Notes: generated by a model from the letters alone, not told the origin. Counted from the stretch's first letter, positions 8,836-18,141 are shown. The stretch is 64,000 nucleotides of DNA from Clostridiales bacterium oral taxon 876 str. F0540 (GCA_000466585.1 KE993464.1:1-64000); one strand, 5' to 3'. Made by a program: numbers and translations.

Positions 8836-9426
8836 ATGCAAAGATCATTAAATACTGGAACAAGTACTAGGACAAGACAAATTACTGTAATTGGAATGCT
8901 TTCAGCTATTTCAATTATGCTGGGACTGACAGGCCTTGGATTTATTCCTATTCCACCTGTTAAGGCAACTATAATGCACATACCTGTTATTATAGGAGCA
9001 ATACTTGAAGGACCTGTAGTTGGAGCATCGGTAGGGCTAATCTTTGGAGTTTTTAGTATTATTCAAGCTATAACAGCACCTACTCCATTATCTTTTATTT
9101 TTATGAATCCAGTAGTAGCAGTAATTCCCAGAGTACTTATAGGAATAGTAAGTTATTATATCTATAAGGGTATCAGCAGAAAAAATAAAAATATAGGTAC
9201 AGCAGTGGCAGCTGGTATTGGTTCACTAACCAATACTGTAGGAGTACTAGGATTAATATACCTTATATACTTGGAGCCTTATGCAAAAGCGTTAGGAATA
9301 AGTGTCAGCGCTGCTAAGAAAGGAATACTAGTTGTTGGAGCTACTAATGGCATACCTGAAGCTATAATATCAATTATTATAACGATGGCTGTAGCAACAG
9401 CTGTAAAGAAGATTTCAAAAAGGTAA
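8836..9426 (+). CDS. ECF transporter S component (vitamin or nutrient uptake, possibly pantothenate type)
   Basis: A 196-residue integral membrane protein with about six hydrophobic helices. It is the substrate-binding S component of an energy-coupling factor importer. The N-terminal TRTRQITVIGMLSAIS segment and the IPPVKATIMHIPVIIGAI region are typical of such proteins. ATG 8836 is preferred because GCGGAGGA precedes it by five bases; upstream in-frame starts at 8713, 8791 and 8812 lack proper spacing. The A, A' and T module genes are not in the window, so it likely uses a shared group II ECF module. I lean to the pantothenate-like (PanT) subgroup from overall appearance only; the substrate is not certain. 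Confidence 0.8.
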   Translation: MQRSLNTGTSTRTRQITVIGMLSAISIMLGLTGLGFIPIPPVKATIMHIPVIIGAILEGPVVGASVGLIFGVFSIIQAITAPTPLSFIFMNPVVAVIPRVLIGIVSYYIYKGISRKNKNIGTAVAAGIGSLTNTVGVLGLIYLIYLEPYAKALGISVSAAKKGILVVGATNGIPEAIISIIITMAVATAVKKISKR

Positions 9427-9513
9427 GACTTTATTCTCCAAGTTGGATTTATATCTGACTTGGGGATTTTTATATATTATGAAGTTAATCTTTTAGTTGA
9501 GAGGAAGAAAAAT

Positions 9514-10479
9514 ATGAGGGAAATTAACATTAATAAGATACAAGGAATAAGAATAGGAAATGCACAAAATATGAAAGGACCTACCGGATGTACTGTAGTT
9601 ATTTGTGAGGAAGGTGCAGCTGCAGGAGTTGATGTAAGGGGGGGAGCACCGGGAACCAGAGAAACTGATTTGCTTAATCCGGTAAACTTGGTAGATAGAA
9701 TACATGCTGTTATGCTCTCGGGAGGAAGTGCTTTCGGACTTGATGCAGCTAGTGGTGCAATGCAGTATCTTGAAGAAAAAAATATAGGATTTGATGTAGG
9801 AGTTACAAAAGTTCCTATAGTATGCTCTGCAGTACTTTTTGATTTGTCAATCGGTGATTATAAAATAAGACCTGATAAAGCTATGGGGTATGAGGCATGT
9901 ATAAATTCAGAAATAAATGAGTGTAATCAAGGAAATATTGGCGCAGGAGCAGGAGCTACAGTAGGTAAGATACTTGGAAGCGATTATGCCATGAAGGGTG
10001 GTCTTGGCTGCTATGCTGTTCAAGTTGGAGAACTTCAAGTGGGAGCAGTAATTGCAGTTAATTGCCTTGGTGACGTGGTGGATACTTCCACAGGAAAAAT
10101 TATTGCAGGGGTACTTAATAAGGGGAAAAACGGATTTGCAGATACTGAAAAAATAATGATTTCAAAATATGATGAAAAGAAAAATTTATTTAGCGGAAAT
10201 ACAACCATAGGTGCAGTCATAACTAACGGAAAATTTACAAAAACAGAGATGAATAAAATAGCTTCAATGGCTCACAATGGTTATGGGAGAGCAATAAGAC
10301 CAGCTCATTCTATGGCTGATGGAGATACTATTTTTGCAATGGCAACAGGAAAAGTAGAAGTGGACATAAATGTTGTTGGACTTCTTGCTACAAGAGTTGT
10401 AGAGCAAGCGGTTATCAATGCTGTTAAAAATGCGGAGTCTATTTTGGGTTATAAGGACTATAATTCAATTATGAAGTAA
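9514..10479 (+). CDS. P1 family (DmpA/S58-like) peptidase
   Basis: A 321-residue N-terminal-nucleophile amidohydrolase of the DmpA/BapA type, which self-cleaves into two chains. The family start (GIRIGNAQNMKGPTGCTVV), the MLSGGSAFGLDAASG motif, and the NTTIGAVITN segment are all visible; the first or second Thr of NTTIG is the expected self-cleavage nucleophile. The conserved AHNGYGRAIRPAHSMADGDT region follows. Characterised relatives release N-terminal amino acids, some from beta-alanyl peptides. ATG 9514 is chosen over 9460 because GAGAGGAAG precedes it and the family begins close to this Met. It sits 87 bases after the ECF component and may be co-transcribed with it. Confidence 0.88.
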   Translation: MREININKIQGIRIGNAQNMKGPTGCTVVICEEGAAAGVDVRGGAPGTRETDLLNPVNLVDRIHAVMLSGGSAFGLDAASGAMQYLEEKNIGFDVGVTKVPIVCSAVLFDLSIGDYKIRPDKAMGYEACINSEINECNQGNIGAGAGATVGKILGSDYAMKGGLGCYAVQVGELQVGAVIAVNCLGDVVDTSTGKIIAGVLNKGKNGFADTEKIMISKYDEKKNLFSGNTTIGAVITNGKFTKTEMNKIASMAHNGYGRAIRPAHSMADGDTIFAMATGKVEVDINVVGLLATRVVEQAVINAVKNAESILGYKDYNSIMK

Positions 10480-10485
10480 AATTAA

Positions 10486-10540
10486 CGTAGGCTGTGCTTT
10501 AAAGTCCGCAAGGGTTGTATACCACAGCCTACGCACATTT
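10486..10540 (+). terminator. Terminator of the ECF/peptidase unit
   Basis: CGTAGGCTGTG at 10486-10496 is the exact complement of CACAGCCTACG at 10523-10533, with a 26-base loop and a short T-rich tail. Confidence 0.7.
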
Positions 10541-10555
10541 TATTTCGTAAAATTA

Positions 10556-11455
10556 TTAAACTCCCCTCAAATCAAAATCAGGAATAAAGCTTTCAGAAAC
10601 AGTGCCCTCTTCTTGAATGAAGGCATTTGTTATGCCTATACTCAAGCAGTAATCAATAAGACTTTCATAATGCTTTGGATTTAAAGGCTTATTGATTTCA
10701 GGGTATTTGGATACATTATTTATAGGCGTGTATTGATTCATAATGCTTATATACACATTATTATCAAAAGTATTATGTATATAGTCCATTATCTTCTTAG
10801 AGTCAAAAAGAAGTCCAGGAAGCATTAGATGCCTAATTATAACGCCTTTCTTCATCATACCATTAGTATTAAACTCATGCATACCCACTTGAGAATACAT
10901 TTCCTCTATAGCTTTAGAAGCTATATTAAAATAATTTGGAGCGTGAGAATATTTAATTGCGTATTTATCATCATAGTATTTTAAGTCAGGAAGATATATA
11001 TCAATAAAACCGTTAAGAGCTTTGATAGTTTCTATATTTTCGTAGCCATTACTGTTATAAACTATAGGAAGTGTTAGCCCATTACTTTTGGCTAGTTTAA
11101 TTGCTTCAATAATTTGAGGAACAAAGTGCGTGGGAGTAACTAGATTAATATTGTTAGCTCCTCTTTTTTGCTGCTCTAAAAATATTTCAGCAAGCCTCTC
11201 TATAGTTATTTCCCTGCCAATACCATCATGACTTATGCAATGATTTTGGCAAAATACACATTTCAAATTACATTCAGAAAAGAATACAGTGCCTGAACCT
11301 GCCTCTCCAGACAAACAAGGTTCTTCCCAATGATGAAGAGATACTCTTGCTACTTTTACTCCAGAACCGGATTTGCAGAAGCCAAGTTCTCCTTCAAGTC
11401 TGTTTACCTTACAGTTTCTAGGACATAATTTACAGCTATATAATAAATCAAGCAT
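10556..11455 (-). CDS. Radical SAM protein of the PflX (PflA-like) family
   Basis: A 299-residue radical SAM protein. The CxxxCxxC motif that holds the 4Fe-4S cluster is Cys62, Cys66, Cys69 (ECNLKCVFCQNH). A second cysteine group lies at residues 8, 11, 15 and 27 (CKLCPRNC, then GFC), as in the uncharacterised PflX group (COG1313). The LPDLKYYDDKYA and EEGTVSESFIPDF segments are typical of this group. Members are annotated as pyruvate formate-lyase activating enzyme-like, but their target is not established. ATG 11455 follows GGAG with eight bases between; the GTG at 11464 overlaps that site. There is no glycyl radical enzyme gene beside it. Confidence 0.85.
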   Translation of the reverse strand: MLDLLYSCKLCPRNCKVNRLEGELGFCKSGSGVKVARVSLHHWEEPCLSGEAGSGTVFFSECNLKCVFCQNHCISHDGIGREITIERLAEIFLEQQKRGANNINLVTPTHFVPQIIEAIKLAKSNGLTLPIVYNSNGYENIETIKALNGFIDIYLPDLKYYDDKYAIKYSHAPNYFNIASKAIEEMYSQVGMHEFNTNGMMKKGVIIRHLMLPGLLFDSKKIMDYIHNTFDNNVYISIMNQYTPINNVSKYPEINKPLNPKHYESLIDYCLSIGITNAFIQEEGTVSESFIPDFDLRGV

Positions 11456-11472
11456 GATCAACACTCCATGAT

Positions 11473-11516
11473 ATAAAAATTAACCTGAAGTAATTATACA
11501 CTACTTCAGGTTAATC
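11473..11516 (-). terminator. Terminator of the YkvI-like gene
   Basis: Perfect 14-base arms (ATTAACCTGAAGTA against TACTTCAGGTTAAT) enclose a nine-base loop. On the minus strand a TTTTTAT tail follows. It separates the YkvI-like gene from the PflX-like gene. Confidence 0.88.
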
Positions 11517-11558
11517 TTAAATATATATAATGAATTAGAACAATTGCATTAATATATT

Positions 11559-12611
11559 CTATCTGCAATTTTTAAAGTAAAAAAATACACACTCAATCAT
11601 AAAAATGAGACTTATTACTCCAAAGGCCGGGTATATTACGCTTATTAAATTTACAAAACCTATTTGAGATATTGGTATAGCTATTAATATAACTATAATT
11701 ACTGCAGTTTTGTAGGGTATTTTAAATATCTGGGTTATAGCTTTTCCAACACTATATACATCTGACACTTCAGTAGAAAACATTTCAAGCCATATTATAC
11801 AAACAAGCATTATTTGAATTATATTGCCGAATCTGTGAGCTATATATAACAGTGGAATTTCATATTTAAATATGTACGGAACATTTAATAGAAGCATAAG
11901 ATTTATCATTATCGTGAGACCGGTTAAAACTAACGCACCCATAGCAATGCCCCAGAGCATGCTCTTTTTATTTTTAATTTCTGTACTAAGCGGTACCAGT
12001 ACACCGCTGCAGCCTAAAATATTAAAACCACTGTATAGAAGACATGAAATGAACCAGTTGCTTTTATATTGAGGAACTGTCTTTATGTATGTTAAGCTGA
12101 CAACATCCTTATTAAAAAATATGTACATAGTAAACACTGTTAAAAGCACTATTATAAGTGATGGTACAATAAAAGAGTTTACCTCTATAAGTCCCTTTGT
12201 ATCTCTTAAGAGAACAAAGAGTGATACGAAGACCATAATAAGAATTCCTATCCATTTGGATAATCCTAAATACTGATGAATTAAAGCACCGCTGCCGGCT
12301 AGTATTATCGCAGCACCGCTTATCATAAAAAGACTTGTTAATCCATCTGTAAAATTGGCAAACAGTTTAGGTCTGAGCACTAAATTTATAAGCTCATTGT
12401 AAGACTTCAGATTATATTTTGTGCTTATGGATACTATCATGAAGCCAATTATCATATAAATCGTACAGCATATTAGAATACCCCAAAAGCCTTTATAGCC
12501 GAATTCCGTAAAAAATTGCCTAATTTCCTGTCCCGAAGCAAGTCCAGCACCAACTATTGTTCCTATAAAAACTGCTGCAATTTGGAAAGCAAGCTTGACC
12601 CCTTTTCGCAA
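11559..12611 (-). CDS. YkvI-like multi-helix membrane transporter
   Basis: A 350-residue integral membrane protein with about ten hydrophobic helices. It belongs to the YkvI family within the amino acid-polyamine-cation transporter fold. The N-terminal helix contains the glycine-rich unwound segment GTIVGAGLASGQEI (residues about 17-30) typical of these transporters. The start is TTG 12611, six bases after GGAGGGGG; no ATG fits. The substrate of YkvI proteins is not known. It is a separate transcript, ended by the hairpin at 11473-11516. Confidence 0.82.
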   Translation of the reverse strand: MRKGVKLAFQIAAVFIGTIVGAGLASGQEIRQFFTEFGYKGFWGILICCTIYMIIGFMIVSISTKYNLKSYNELINLVLRPKLFANFTDGLTSLFMISGAAIILAGSGALIHQYLGLSKWIGILIMVFVSLFVLLRDTKGLIEVNSFIVPSLIIVLLTVFTMYIFFNKDVVSLTYIKTVPQYKSNWFISCLLYSGFNILGCSGVLVPLSTEIKNKKSMLWGIAMGALVLTGLTIMINLMLLLNVPYIFKYEIPLLYIAHRFGNIIQIMLVCIIWLEMFSTEVSDVYSVGKAITQIFKIPYKTAVIIVILIAIPISQIGFVNLISVIYPAFGVISLIFMIECVFFYFKNCR

Positions 12612-12783
12612 AAAAATCCCCCTCCAATAATATGTTATCTATATAAATATATAAAAAAAATTAAAAATAATGTATTTACAAATTAAATTTTTATTTTTTG
12701 GCAAACTATAAGTAGATTACGAAGCAATCTGATTAATTAACAATTAATAATTTCATAAAGAAAGTCCTATTATTATTAATTAG

Positions 12784-12808
12784 AAAATCGCGATTAAATC
12801 GCAATTTT
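12784..12808. promoter_or_regulatory. Palindrome upstream of the lipoprotein gene (operator candidate)
   Basis: AAAATCGCGATT and AATCGCAATTTT form a 25-base inverted repeat with one mismatch and one central base. It lies directly before the GAGGGAGG ribosome binding site of the gene at 12827, so it may be an operator or an mRNA hairpin that affects translation. Confidence 0.45.
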
Positions 12809-12826
12809 ATTAGAGGGAGGATAGAA

Positions 12827-13948
12827 ATGAATAGGAAAATTAAGAGGATATTATCTTATATTATTATATGCTGTTTTATGTTCACTCTTTCAGCCTGTAA
12901 AAGCAAGAAAAGTGAGGTTTCAAACGAGGAGGCAAATGAGTTCGAAATAAAAGTCGCTCAAAATGTAGTAGATAACTATATGAAAGATTTAATGAGAGAG
13001 GACCTTGCAAATGCTAAAAAGCTATATACTAAAGAGTTAGCAGGAAAAACTGCCAATGATCCTAAAAGCGATTTAAAAGTAAAAGGCTATAGTATAGATG
13101 AAACCAGTGAGATAGGTAAAACAGGATTTTTTAAGGTAAAGGTAACTAGAATGAGTTTATCAGAACCTATAACTACATTGGATGAGTGCAGCATAAAAAT
13201 AATAAAGGAAGGTTCTGACTATAAAATAAATGAAGTGAAAAATGAAACAGAAAAAGAGGCCTTTCTTGAGGACAATGCATTAAGAGTAAGGAGTAAAAAT
13301 AATATAAAAACAAACCTGCTTATTGATAGCAGCAGTTTTCCTCAGTATGCCTTTTCTAAGGATGATAAAGGAAATTTAGCTAAGCAGGTAGTTCCAAGAA
13401 ACAAGTTTTCTGTTATGAATTTTGGCTATGAAGGAGAAAGAATTGCTATATCAAGTTATGACAAAGATTCTTATATTGGAATAATAAAAATTGATGAGAG
13501 CATGGCCACACAAGGCGGCGGAGGTAGCGAAGAAGGCCAGGGACAAGGAGACCAGGGAGGAAAGTCAGGAGATAAAAAAGGCGGATCCCAAGGACAGATG
13601 GCGAGGGAGAAGCCTATAGGAAAAGAAATGACTTCTTTGGATTTATTAAAAGATTCAAAAGTTGAATTTATGACATTTTCAAATGGAGAAAAATTTTTAA
13701 TGATCCAATATAATAGAAATAATATGGGCAGATGTATTAGGGTATATAATACAGACAGCGGAGAACTTATAAAACAAAAGTTTGAAGAAAAATATCCTTA
13801 TGGAAAGGTTGAGATTGTATTTTCTTCCTTTGATAAAGATGTTATGAACTACGAAGTAATAGCAAAAGATCCAAAAGATAAAGAGGCTTCTGATCAGGCC
13901 GGAAAATACCAGATAAACCTTAAGGACTTTAAGATTAAGAGATTATAA
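12827..13948 (+). CDS. Lipoprotein of unknown function with Gly/Gln-rich linker
   Basis: A 373-residue secreted lipoprotein. Residues 1-24 form a lipoprotein signal peptide with lipobox LSAC (Cys24). Residues about 40-145 look like a DUF4878/NTF2-like accessory domain (VVDNYMKDLMREDLANAKKLYT). A low-complexity linker rich in Gly, Gln and Ser lies at about 228-262. A beta-rich C-terminal domain follows. I do not recognise the whole protein. The two-domain plan with a flexible linker suggests a cell-surface binding or stress role, but this is inference. It is a single gene with its own palindrome upstream and a terminator downstream. Confidence 0.72.
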   Translation: MNRKIKRILSYIIICCFMFTLSACKSKKSEVSNEEANEFEIKVAQNVVDNYMKDLMREDLANAKKLYTKELAGKTANDPKSDLKVKGYSIDETSEIGKTGFFKVKVTRMSLSEPITTLDECSIKIIKEGSDYKINEVKNETEKEAFLEDNALRVRSKNNIKTNLLIDSSSFPQYAFSKDDKGNLAKQVVPRNKFSVMNFGYEGERIAISSYDKDSYIGIIKIDESMATQGGGGSEEGQGQGDQGGKSGDKKGGSQGQMAREKPIGKEMTSLDLLKDSKVEFMTFSNGEKFLMIQYNRNNMGRCIRVYNTDSGELIKQKFEEKYPYGKVEIVFSSFDKDVMNYEVIAKDPKDKEASDQAGKYQINLKDFKIKRL

Positions 13949-13989
13949 TGTAAAAAAGGGTAGATGCGCAGCAAAAGCTTTAATGATAC

Positions 13990-14034
13990 AAAACAGCAGA
14001 GAAGATGATATCTTATCTGCTGTTTTATGTTTGT
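13990..14034 (+). terminator. Rho-independent terminator
   Basis: AAAACAGCAGAGAAGAT pairs with ATCTTATCTGCTGTTTT (one mismatch) around three bases; a T-rich tail follows. Confidence 0.88.
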
Positions 14035-14140
14035 TGAATAAATCTTAACTGCATCTTCATATTAACTTGTTATCTACACCTGCGTTCATAAATTAATATT
14101 AAAACTATTTTCTATTAATATAATATCTAAACAGTTAATG

Positions 14141-14169
14141 TTGACATTGCATTAGTAGATTTATACAAT
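14141..14169 (+). promoter_or_regulatory. Sigma-A-type promoter of the first alpha-mannosidase
   Basis: TTGACA at 14141-14146 and TACAAT at 14164-14169 are separated by exactly 17 bases. It lies 58 bases before the ATG of the GH38 gene. Confidence 0.7.
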
Positions 14170-14227
14170 TAAAGAAAATTATTAAATAAATAACCATAGA
14201 AAAGCTAATGATTAAAAGGAGGGAAAA

Positions 14228-17200
14228 ATGCCATATTTTAATGAATCCTATAAGAAAAGTATTAGTGTATTTAAAGAAAGAGTAGAAGAAAAAATATATA
14301 GCAAAATTGCGTTGCTAAATATTAATGCATGGGTTACTGAAGAACCAGTTCATTTTAAAGAAAGAACCAAAGGTAAATATATTTCACTGAATTTAGAAGA
14401 TAGTTGGGGAGAACTTTGGGATTGTGCATGGTTTAATTTTACTGGAGCTGTACCAAAATCTGCGGCTCATAATAAAATTGTATTATTGATAGACTTAAGT
14501 GGAGAGGCATGTATATTTGATGAAGATGGCTGTCCTATACAAGGGTTAACTAATGTTAGCTCTGAATTCGACTTAACTCTTGGAAGGCCTGGTAAGAGGG
14601 TAGTTCATTTTTTAAATGATGCACAAGGTGGTGAGAAAATTGATATATGGGCAGATGCTGGATGTAATGATCTTTTTGGGAATTACAGAGATAGCGGAAA
14701 AATTAAAGAAGCCCATATTGCAATTTTGAATGAAAAAATGCATCAGCTTTACTACGATATAGAAGTTCTTCAAGAACTGATGGAACAACTTCCGGAGGAT
14801 TCTCCAAGACATCAGAGAATTCTATTTTCGTTATTTGCAGCCTTTAAGACTATGATAAATTATGATGAAGAAGAGGCTAAAAAAGCAAGAGAAATTCTTT
14901 CTGTAGAGCTTAATAGAAGTTGTGGAGATGAAGCTTTAAAGATAAGTGCTATAGGACATGCTCATATTGACTTAGCTTGGCTTTGGCCAATAAGGGAAAC
15001 TATAAGAAAAGGAGCCCGTACATTTTCAACAGTATTGTCAAATATGGAGAGATATCCTGAATACATATTCGGAGCAAGTCAACCCCAGCTCTATGCGTGG
15101 ATGAAAGAACGATATCCTAGGCTTTATGATAAGATAAAGGCGCGTATAGCAGAAGGACACTGGGAAGCTCAAGGTGGTATGTGGGTTGAACCTGATACAA
15201 ATATTTCAGGTGGTGAGGCTTTAGTTCGCCAAGTACTTTATGGTAAGAAGTTTTTTAAAGAAGAATTTAATAAGGATGTGAAAATTTTATGGCTTCCAGA
15301 TGTGTTTGGATACAGTGCTGCCCTTCCTCAGATTCTAAAAAAGTCTGGAATAGATTATTTTATGACAATAAAACTATCTTGGAATGAATATAACCAATTT
15401 CCACATCACACTTTCATGTGGGAAGGAATAGATGGAAGCAGAATATTAGCACATATGCCTCCAGAAGGAACTTACAATAGCTCTGCTGCTCCAAGGGCAA
15501 TAAAAGAAGCAGAGAGAAATTTTAAGGATAAAGGAGTTTCGGAGGACTGCCTAATGCTCTTTGGAATAGGAGATGGAGGTGGAGGCCCGGGAGAAGAACA
15601 TCTTGAGAGATTAAAACGAGAAAGGTGTTTAAATGGATTAGTGCCTGTTAAGCAAGAACCTTCATTAGAATTTTTCAAGAGGATTGAAAAAAATATATCA
15701 AGCTATAAGGTATGGTGGGGAGAATTATATTTAGAAAAGCACCAGGGAACTTACACTACGCAAGCTGAAAATAAAAAGTTCAATAGAAGAATGGAATTTG
15801 CACTCAGGGAATTAGAATATGTATCTGTACTGGCACATATAGAAGGTATAAAGGTATATCCTCAGCAAGAAATTGAGGCTATATGGAAGGAAATACTACT
15901 ATACCAGTTTCATGATATATTACCGGGATCATCAATAAAAAGGGTATATGATGAATCAATTGAAAGGTACGAGTATTTGCTTAAGTTAACAGAGGAGCTA
16001 ACAAAGAGTACCTACAGAGCTTTACTTGAGAATTCATGCCGCATAGATGAAGCTGCCTCTGATGCTTTGTTAACAAATAAAACCTCTAAAGGAACTAAAG
16101 CTTTTGCTATAATTAATTCACTATCCTGGGATAGAGAAGAATGGATTAATATAAATGGAAACTGGATTAAGGCTAAAGTACCAGCTATGAGTGAGACATC
16201 TATGATGTGCAGCATATGCAATACTGATTCTTTTGATGTTAGGTCAGAAAATAACTTTATAGAAAATAATTTACTGAAGGTAAGCTTTAATGAAGATGGC
16301 TCACTTAAATCTGTATTTGACAAAGAATTTTCTAGAGAAGTTTTAGATACGAATTTCAAGGCAAATGTGCTTACTGTATATGAAGAGCCTTATGGAAATG
16401 CGTGGGACTTTTCACCAGCTTGCTATGATATACCTCATGAGAACTTTAAATTACAGTATTCTGAAAGTATAACTGATGGGCCTAAAGCTATTATTAAACA
16501 AATTTATAAATATAATTTATCAACTATTGAGCAGCAGATTATATTAACTGAAGGCAGCAGGAGAATTGATTTTAATACAAAGGTTGACTGGAATGAGAGC
16601 AATAAGATGCTTAGAACCTCTTTCCCAATCAATGTATATACTAACGAGGTAAGTTGTGATATTCAGTTTGGTACTATAAAACGTTCTAATCACGACAACA
16701 CAAGCTGGGATATGGCAAAGTATGAAATATGTGCTCATAAATATGTTGATCTATCTCAAAGAGATTATGGAGTTGCATTATTAAATGACTGTAAATATGG
16801 TCATAGAGTTAAAGAAAATATAATGGATTTAAATCTCTTAAGAAGCACTAATATGCCAGGTATTGAAGCAGATAAGGGAATTCATGAATTTACTTATTCG
16901 CTATATCCTCATAATGGTGATTGTATCACAGGACAGGTTAATAGAAGAGCTTATGAATTGAATCTGACGTTAAAAATTATTGAGTTTAGCTGCGATAGTT
17001 ACATTACTGGCAGAAAAGAAGCATTTATAAGAGTTGATAATGAAAACATAATTGTTGAAGCTGTAAAAAAGGCAGAATATAGTGATGATATTATTGTAAG
17101 ACTGTATGAATGCAGTGGAAGCAGTGAAAAAGCAAAACTTAAATTTGGATATAGGACTGAAAATGTACAGCTTGTTAATTTGATGGAGGAAGCTATAGAG

Positions 17201-17287
17201 AATGATGCATTTAATAGAGAAAGCAATGAATTAACATTCAAGCCCTTCGAAATTTTAACACTAAAGATAAGCTGTTCTAAAAAATAA
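14228..17287 (+). CDS. Alpha-mannosidase, glycoside hydrolase family 38 (copy 1)
   Basis: A 1019-residue retaining alpha-mannosidase without a signal peptide, so cytoplasmic. The family 38 catalytic domain starts at about residue 240 with the metal-binding GHAHIDLAWLWP motif. WLPDVFGYSAALPQI at about 356-370 carries the catalytic Asp nucleophile. GIGDGGGGPG and the QFHDILPGSSIKRVYDES segment follow. The N-terminal 230 residues are the beta-sandwich domain seen in bacterial GH38 enzymes, and the C-terminal part holds the usual beta domains. It should release alpha-linked mannose from short oligosaccharides or glycopeptides after import. AGGAGGG precedes the ATG. It is a diverged paralogue of the enzyme at 18268. 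Confidence 0.95.
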   Translation: MPYFNESYKKSISVFKERVEEKIYSKIALLNINAWVTEEPVHFKERTKGKYISLNLEDSWGELWDCAWFNFTGAVPKSAAHNKIVLLIDLSGEACIFDEDGCPIQGLTNVSSEFDLTLGRPGKRVVHFLNDAQGGEKIDIWADAGCNDLFGNYRDSGKIKEAHIAILNEKMHQLYYDIEVLQELMEQLPEDSPRHQRILFSLFAAFKTMINYDEEEAKKAREILSVELNRSCGDEALKISAIGHAHIDLAWLWPIRETIRKGARTFSTVLSNMERYPEYIFGASQPQLYAWMKERYPRLYDKIKARIAEGHWEAQGGMWVEPDTNISGGEALVRQVLYGKKFFKEEFNKDVKILWLPDVFGYSAALPQILKKSGIDYFMTIKLSWNEYNQFPHHTFMWEGIDGSRILAHMPPEGTYNSSAAPRAIKEAERNFKDKGVSEDCLMLFGIGDGGGGPGEEHLERLKRERCLNGLVPVKQEPSLEFFKRIEKNISSYKVWWGELYLEKHQGTYTTQAENKKFNRRMEFALRELEYVSVLAHIEGIKVYPQQEIEAIWKEILLYQFHDILPGSSIKRVYDESIERYEYLLKLTEELTKSTYRALLENSCRIDEAASDALLTNKTSKGTKAFAIINSLSWDREEWININGNWIKAKVPAMSETSMMCSICNTDSFDVRSENNFIENNLLKVSFNEDGSLKSVFDKEFSREVLDTNFKANVLTVYEEPYGNAWDFSPACYDIPHENFKLQYSESITDGPKAIIKQIYKYNLSTIEQQIILTEGSRRIDFNTKVDWNESNKMLRTSFPINVYTNEVSCDIQFGTIKRSNHDNTSWDMAKYEICAHKYVDLSQRDYGVALLNDCKYGHRVKENIMDLNLLRSTNMPGIEADKGIHEFTYSLYPHNGDCITGQVNRRAYELNLTLKIIEFSCDSYITGRKEAFIRVDNENIIVEAVKKAEYSDDIIVRLYECSGSSEKAKLKFGYRTENVQLVNLMEEAIENDAFNRESNELTFKPFEILTLKISCSKK

Positions 17288-17302
17288 TATTCTAAAAACA
17301 TA

Positions 17303-17330
17303 TTGATTTCTAAATTTTATAGTGTATAAT
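17303..17330 (+). promoter_or_regulatory. Promoter of the GntR regulator gene
   Basis: TTGATT at 17303-17308 and TATAAT at 17325-17330 are spaced by 16 bases. The palindromic operator candidate begins ten bases after the -10 box, at the expected transcription start. Confidence 0.6.
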
Positions 17331-17339
17331 TAAATTAAC

Positions 17340-17357
17340 CTATCAGATAGCTGATAG
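17340..17357. promoter_or_regulatory. Operator candidate, copy 1 (CTATCAGATAGCTGATAG)
   Basis: The arms CTATCAG and CTGATAG are exact inverted repeats around ATAG. The site covers the predicted transcription start of the GntR gene and recurs, with one change, at 18182-18199. Its position fits autorepression. Confidence 0.65.
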
Positions 17358-17388
17358 TGTTATGATATCGTTAACATGTGAGGTATAT

Positions 17389-18069
17389 ATGAGCACAATT
17401 AAAAGATTGCCATTACAATCAGAAATAATTGAATTTATAAAGCAATACATTGAAAAAAATAATTTAAAAAATGGGGATAGACTTCCTTCTCAGTCGGAGT
17501 TAATTGAGATTTTGGGAGTTAGCAGATCTTCAATTAGAGAGGCTATTAAAACTTTAGAAGCAAAAAATGTTTTGGAAGTTGCTAATGGTAAGGGCGTTTT
17601 TGTGAAGGATGGTTCTTCAAACACCATATCTGCCGAAATAGAGTTTGGAAAAGAGAAAGAATCCATATTAGAGCTCTTAGAGGCCAGAAGAATACTGGAA
17701 AAAGAAATTATACATCTAGTTATTCAAAATGCTACAGAAGAAGAATTGGATGGAATTGAAGAAATCTTGAAAGTATTAATGGAGAAATACCATAGAGGAG
17801 TAAAACAAAACGTTGAAGATAGGCAGTTCCATATGGCTATATATAACAGCTGTCACAATAGAATAATGATTCAGCTAATAGATTCCATAGATGGACTTCT
17901 AAACAAGCTGTGGGAGTTTCCTTTAGGAATGAAGGATCCTTTTACAGATACTATACCATTACATGAAGACTTATTTATAAACATAAGAAAAAGAAACGTT
18001 AAAAAAGCACAAGCAATTAATGATAAAATTATCAGTATGATATATAGAGATGTTAAGTCAGCTAATTAA
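17389..18069 (+). CDS. GntR-family (FadR subfamily) transcriptional regulator
   Basis: A 226-residue regulator. Residues about 5-72 form a winged helix-turn-helix of the GntR type (NGDRLPSQSELIEILGVSRSSIREAIKTLE). Residues about 85-220 form an all-helical FCD ligand-binding domain (RQFHMAIYNSCHNRIM, then IPLHEDLF), with His residues that may bind a metal. ATG 17389 follows GTGAGG at the right distance; the ATG at 17362 lies next to the operator and lacks a ribosome binding site. It is placed between two alpha-mannosidase genes and shares an operator candidate with the second, so it likely controls mannoside use in response to a sugar-derived ligand. Confidence 0.9.
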   Translation: MSTIKRLPLQSEIIEFIKQYIEKNNLKNGDRLPSQSELIEILGVSRSSIREAIKTLEAKNVLEVANGKGVFVKDGSSNTISAEIEFGKEKESILELLEARRILEKEIIHLVIQNATEEELDGIEEILKVLMEKYHRGVKQNVEDRQFHMAIYNSCHNRIMIQLIDSIDGLLNKLWEFPLGMKDPFTDTIPLHEDLFINIRKRNVKKAQAINDKIISMIYRDVKSAN

Positions 18070-18141
18070 TGACTTCAAGAAATAACTAAGTCCAAGTATT
18101 TTTGAAAGTTATTAATGAATTATAACTTTTGGATTATGAAT

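Noticed and set aside
16012..16359. 115-codon minus-strand frame inside the first alpha-mannosidase
   Set aside because: Antisense to a well-conserved enzyme; hydrophobic composition is typical of antisense frames in AT-rich genes.
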